A DNA stretch of 6,137 bases. Origin: Chitinophagaceae bacterium UBA2467. GTDB lineage: Bacteria; Bacteroidota; Bacteroidia; Chitinophagales; Chitinophagaceae. Below are positions 5,436 to 6,137 of the stretch, piece by piece. The translations under genes and the position numbers were made by a program. The notes beneath the pieces are model-generated. The model worked only from the letters and a program-made list of their open reading frames with translations, did not search any database and was not told the DNA's origin. The stretch covers positions 9,850 through 15,986 of the forward strand of contig DDPN01000001.1 in the NCBI GenBank assembly GCA_002342205.1, in the 5' to 3' direction. The first letter of the stretch is position 1. Each line of letters opens with the position of its first letter.

Positions 5436-5436
5436 G
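5430..5436 (+). promoter_or_regulatory. Weak candidate -7 element for the ECF sigma gene
   Basis: TATATTG equals TAnnTTTG with one T missing. It would start transcription roughly 14 bases before the TTG start at 5457. A promoter outside this pattern is equally possible, for example one recognised by the encoded ECF factor itself. Confidence 0.2.
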
Positions 5437-5456
5437 TAAGGCAAATCGACACCTCA

Positions 5457-6029
5457 TTGACAGAACTAGAGCTCATAGAAGGATTGAAGCGCGGCGATGA
5501 ATCGGCCTTTCGGGTACTGGTTGAACAGTACCAAGATCTGGTCTATAATACTGCATTAGGGGTGGTACAAAATGCCGCGGACGCAGAAGATGTGGCCCAA
5601 GAAGTTTTTATTCAAATCTTTCGTTCCATTGGGACTTTTAAATCGGAGGCTAAACTTTCTACTTGGATCTACCGTATTACTACAACTCGCGCATTGGATC
5701 TTTTAAGGACGCGAAAAAGTAAAAAGCGCTTTGGGTTACTAAAGCGGTTATGGGAGACCGAAGAGGAAAATCCTTTGGATAGGATTGAGGACTTTAATCA
5801 TCCAGGCGTGGCATTGGAAAGAAAAGAGGATGCCGCAAAGTTGTTTGAAGCTATTGGACAGCTGCCTGAGAATCAAAAAGTTGCTTTTGTGCTTCATAAG
5901 CTTGAAGGCCTTTCTTACCAGGAGATTAGCGAGATAATGGGCAATACCGTTCCTGCTGTCGAGTCTTTAATGCACCGCGCTCGCCTGAATCTTAAAAAGA
6001 TACTTGAGAAAAAAATATTGAATCTATGA
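5457..6029 (+). CDS. ECF-type RNA polymerase sigma factor
   Basis: A 190-residue group-4 (ECF) sigma-70 factor that would direct RNA polymerase to a small gene set. Region 2 (about 21-90) has LVEQYQDLVYNTALG, the core-binding DAEDVAQEVFIQIFR and the -10-reading STWIYRITTTRALDLLR. A charged linker (about 91-120) leads to region 4 (about 130-185), with LPENQKVAFVLHKLEGLSYQEISEIMG and the recognition-helix stretch PAVESLMHRARLNLKK. Length and order are typical. The start is TTG at 5457: no in-frame ATG occurs before region 4 and a stop lies at 5418-5420. MTELELIEGLKRGDE also aligns with the usual ECF N-terminus. There is no clear Shine-Dalgarno site. Its stop overlaps the ATG of a 16-codon reading frame that leads into the next gene. 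Specificity and the controlling signal are unknown. Confidence 0.94.
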   Translation: MTELELIEGLKRGDESAFRVLVEQYQDLVYNTALGVVQNAADAEDVAQEVFIQIFRSIGTFKSEAKLSTWIYRITTTRALDLLRTRKSKKRFGLLKRLWETEEENPLDRIEDFNHPGVALERKEDAAKLFEAIGQLPENQKVAFVLHKLEGLSYQEISEIMGNTVPAVESLMHRARLNLKKILEKKILNL

Positions 6030-6076
6030 TATCGAAAGTTTTACCTTACCCTCACGTCAAACCCTCTGCCTTATGA
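6026..6076 (+). other. 16-codon mini-ORF bridging sigma factor and next gene
   Basis: ATG at 6026 overlaps the sigma stop as ATGA. The frame reads MISKVLPYPHVKPSAL and stops at TGA 6074-6076, which in turn overlaps the ATG of the next gene as ATGA. It may only be a translational-coupling leader that carries ribosomes from one cistron to the next. A functional peptide is not indicated, and chance is possible. Confidence 0.3.
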
Positions 6077-6137
6077 TGCACGAAGTTTCTAAAAAAGTTG
6101 ATCAACTGATAAGCAGTCTTGACCAGGTTAAAAGAGC
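6073..6137 (+). CDS. Start of a gene downstream of the ECF sigma factor (3' truncated)
   Basis: Only the first 21 codons are visible, starting MMHEVSKKVDQLISSLDQV and running off the right edge. A second in-frame ATG directly follows the first. The segment is a charged amphipathic helix. From memory, short proteins with a similar SLDxVxRA start often follow ECF sigma factors in Chitinophagaceae, sometimes as membrane proteins that may act in anti-sigma control. That role is inference, since no membrane segment or sigma-binding domain is within view. The position (43 bases past the sigma stop, same strand) supports co-transcription. Confidence 0.6.
   Translation, partial: MMHEVSKKVDQLISSLDQVKR

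Noticed and set aside
1..6137. CRISPR array, insertion sequence, toxin-antitoxin pair or known defence operon
   Set aside because: There are no spaced direct repeats of array type and no transposase, integrase, nuclease or paired toxin genes on either strand.

Overview
The window looks like chromosomal DNA of a member of the Bacteroidota, most likely a Chitinophagaceae-type (Sphingobacteriia/Chitinophagia) organism. The evidence is modest GC content by eye; a secreted PKD-repeat protein ending in a type IX secretion (Por) sorting domain; exact TAnnTTTG (Bacteroidota -7) boxes before the tRNA and the kinase-like gene; and few convincing Shine-Dalgarno sites. The species cannot be named from the sequence alone.

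Layout, left to right. (1) 1-939 (+): the 3' part of a long-chain acyl-CoA synthetase gene, running in from outside the window. (2) 1090-2496 (+): a 468-residue secreted protein with a signal peptide, about four PKD-like domains and a T9SS C-terminal tail. (3) 2508-2819 (-): a convergent small cysteine-rich protein, probably zinc-binding, of unknown role. (4) 2820-2997: a 178-bp AT-rich divergent spacer with inverted and direct repeats. (5) 2998-4411 (+): a two-gene operon with an 8-bp overlap, encoding a minimal one-helix HisKA_3 histidine kinase and its NarL/LuxR-type response regulator. (6) 4474-5109 (-): a protein-kinase-fold protein of the kind often called putative polyvalent protein kinase. 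(7) 5110-5295: a repeat-filled spacer that includes a 40-nt hairpin copying the T-arm and 3' acceptor strand of the adjacent tRNA. (8) 5296-5370 (-): tRNA-Arg(CCU) with encoded CCA. (9) 5371-5456: a compact divergent promoter region built as an imperfect palindrome. (10) 5457-6029 (+): an ECF sigma factor starting at TTG, then a 16-codon mini-ORF joined by ATGA overlaps to the start of a further gene that runs off the right edge.

How the parts relate. The kinase/regulator pair is a self-contained signalling unit, and the sigma factor with the gene after it looks like a second regulatory operon. The acyl-CoA synthetase and the PKD protein are ordinary metabolic and surface functions, with no evident link to either.

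The least ordinary part is 4474-5370. There a kinase-fold gene typical of mobile elements lies on the 3' side of a tRNA gene, and the tRNA's 3' end is partly duplicated within a palindromic hairpin. This resembles the footprint of tRNA-targeted integration or a small dispersed palindromic repeat. No integrase is present in the window, and no complete new system (defence, CRISPR, secretion) can be demonstrated.
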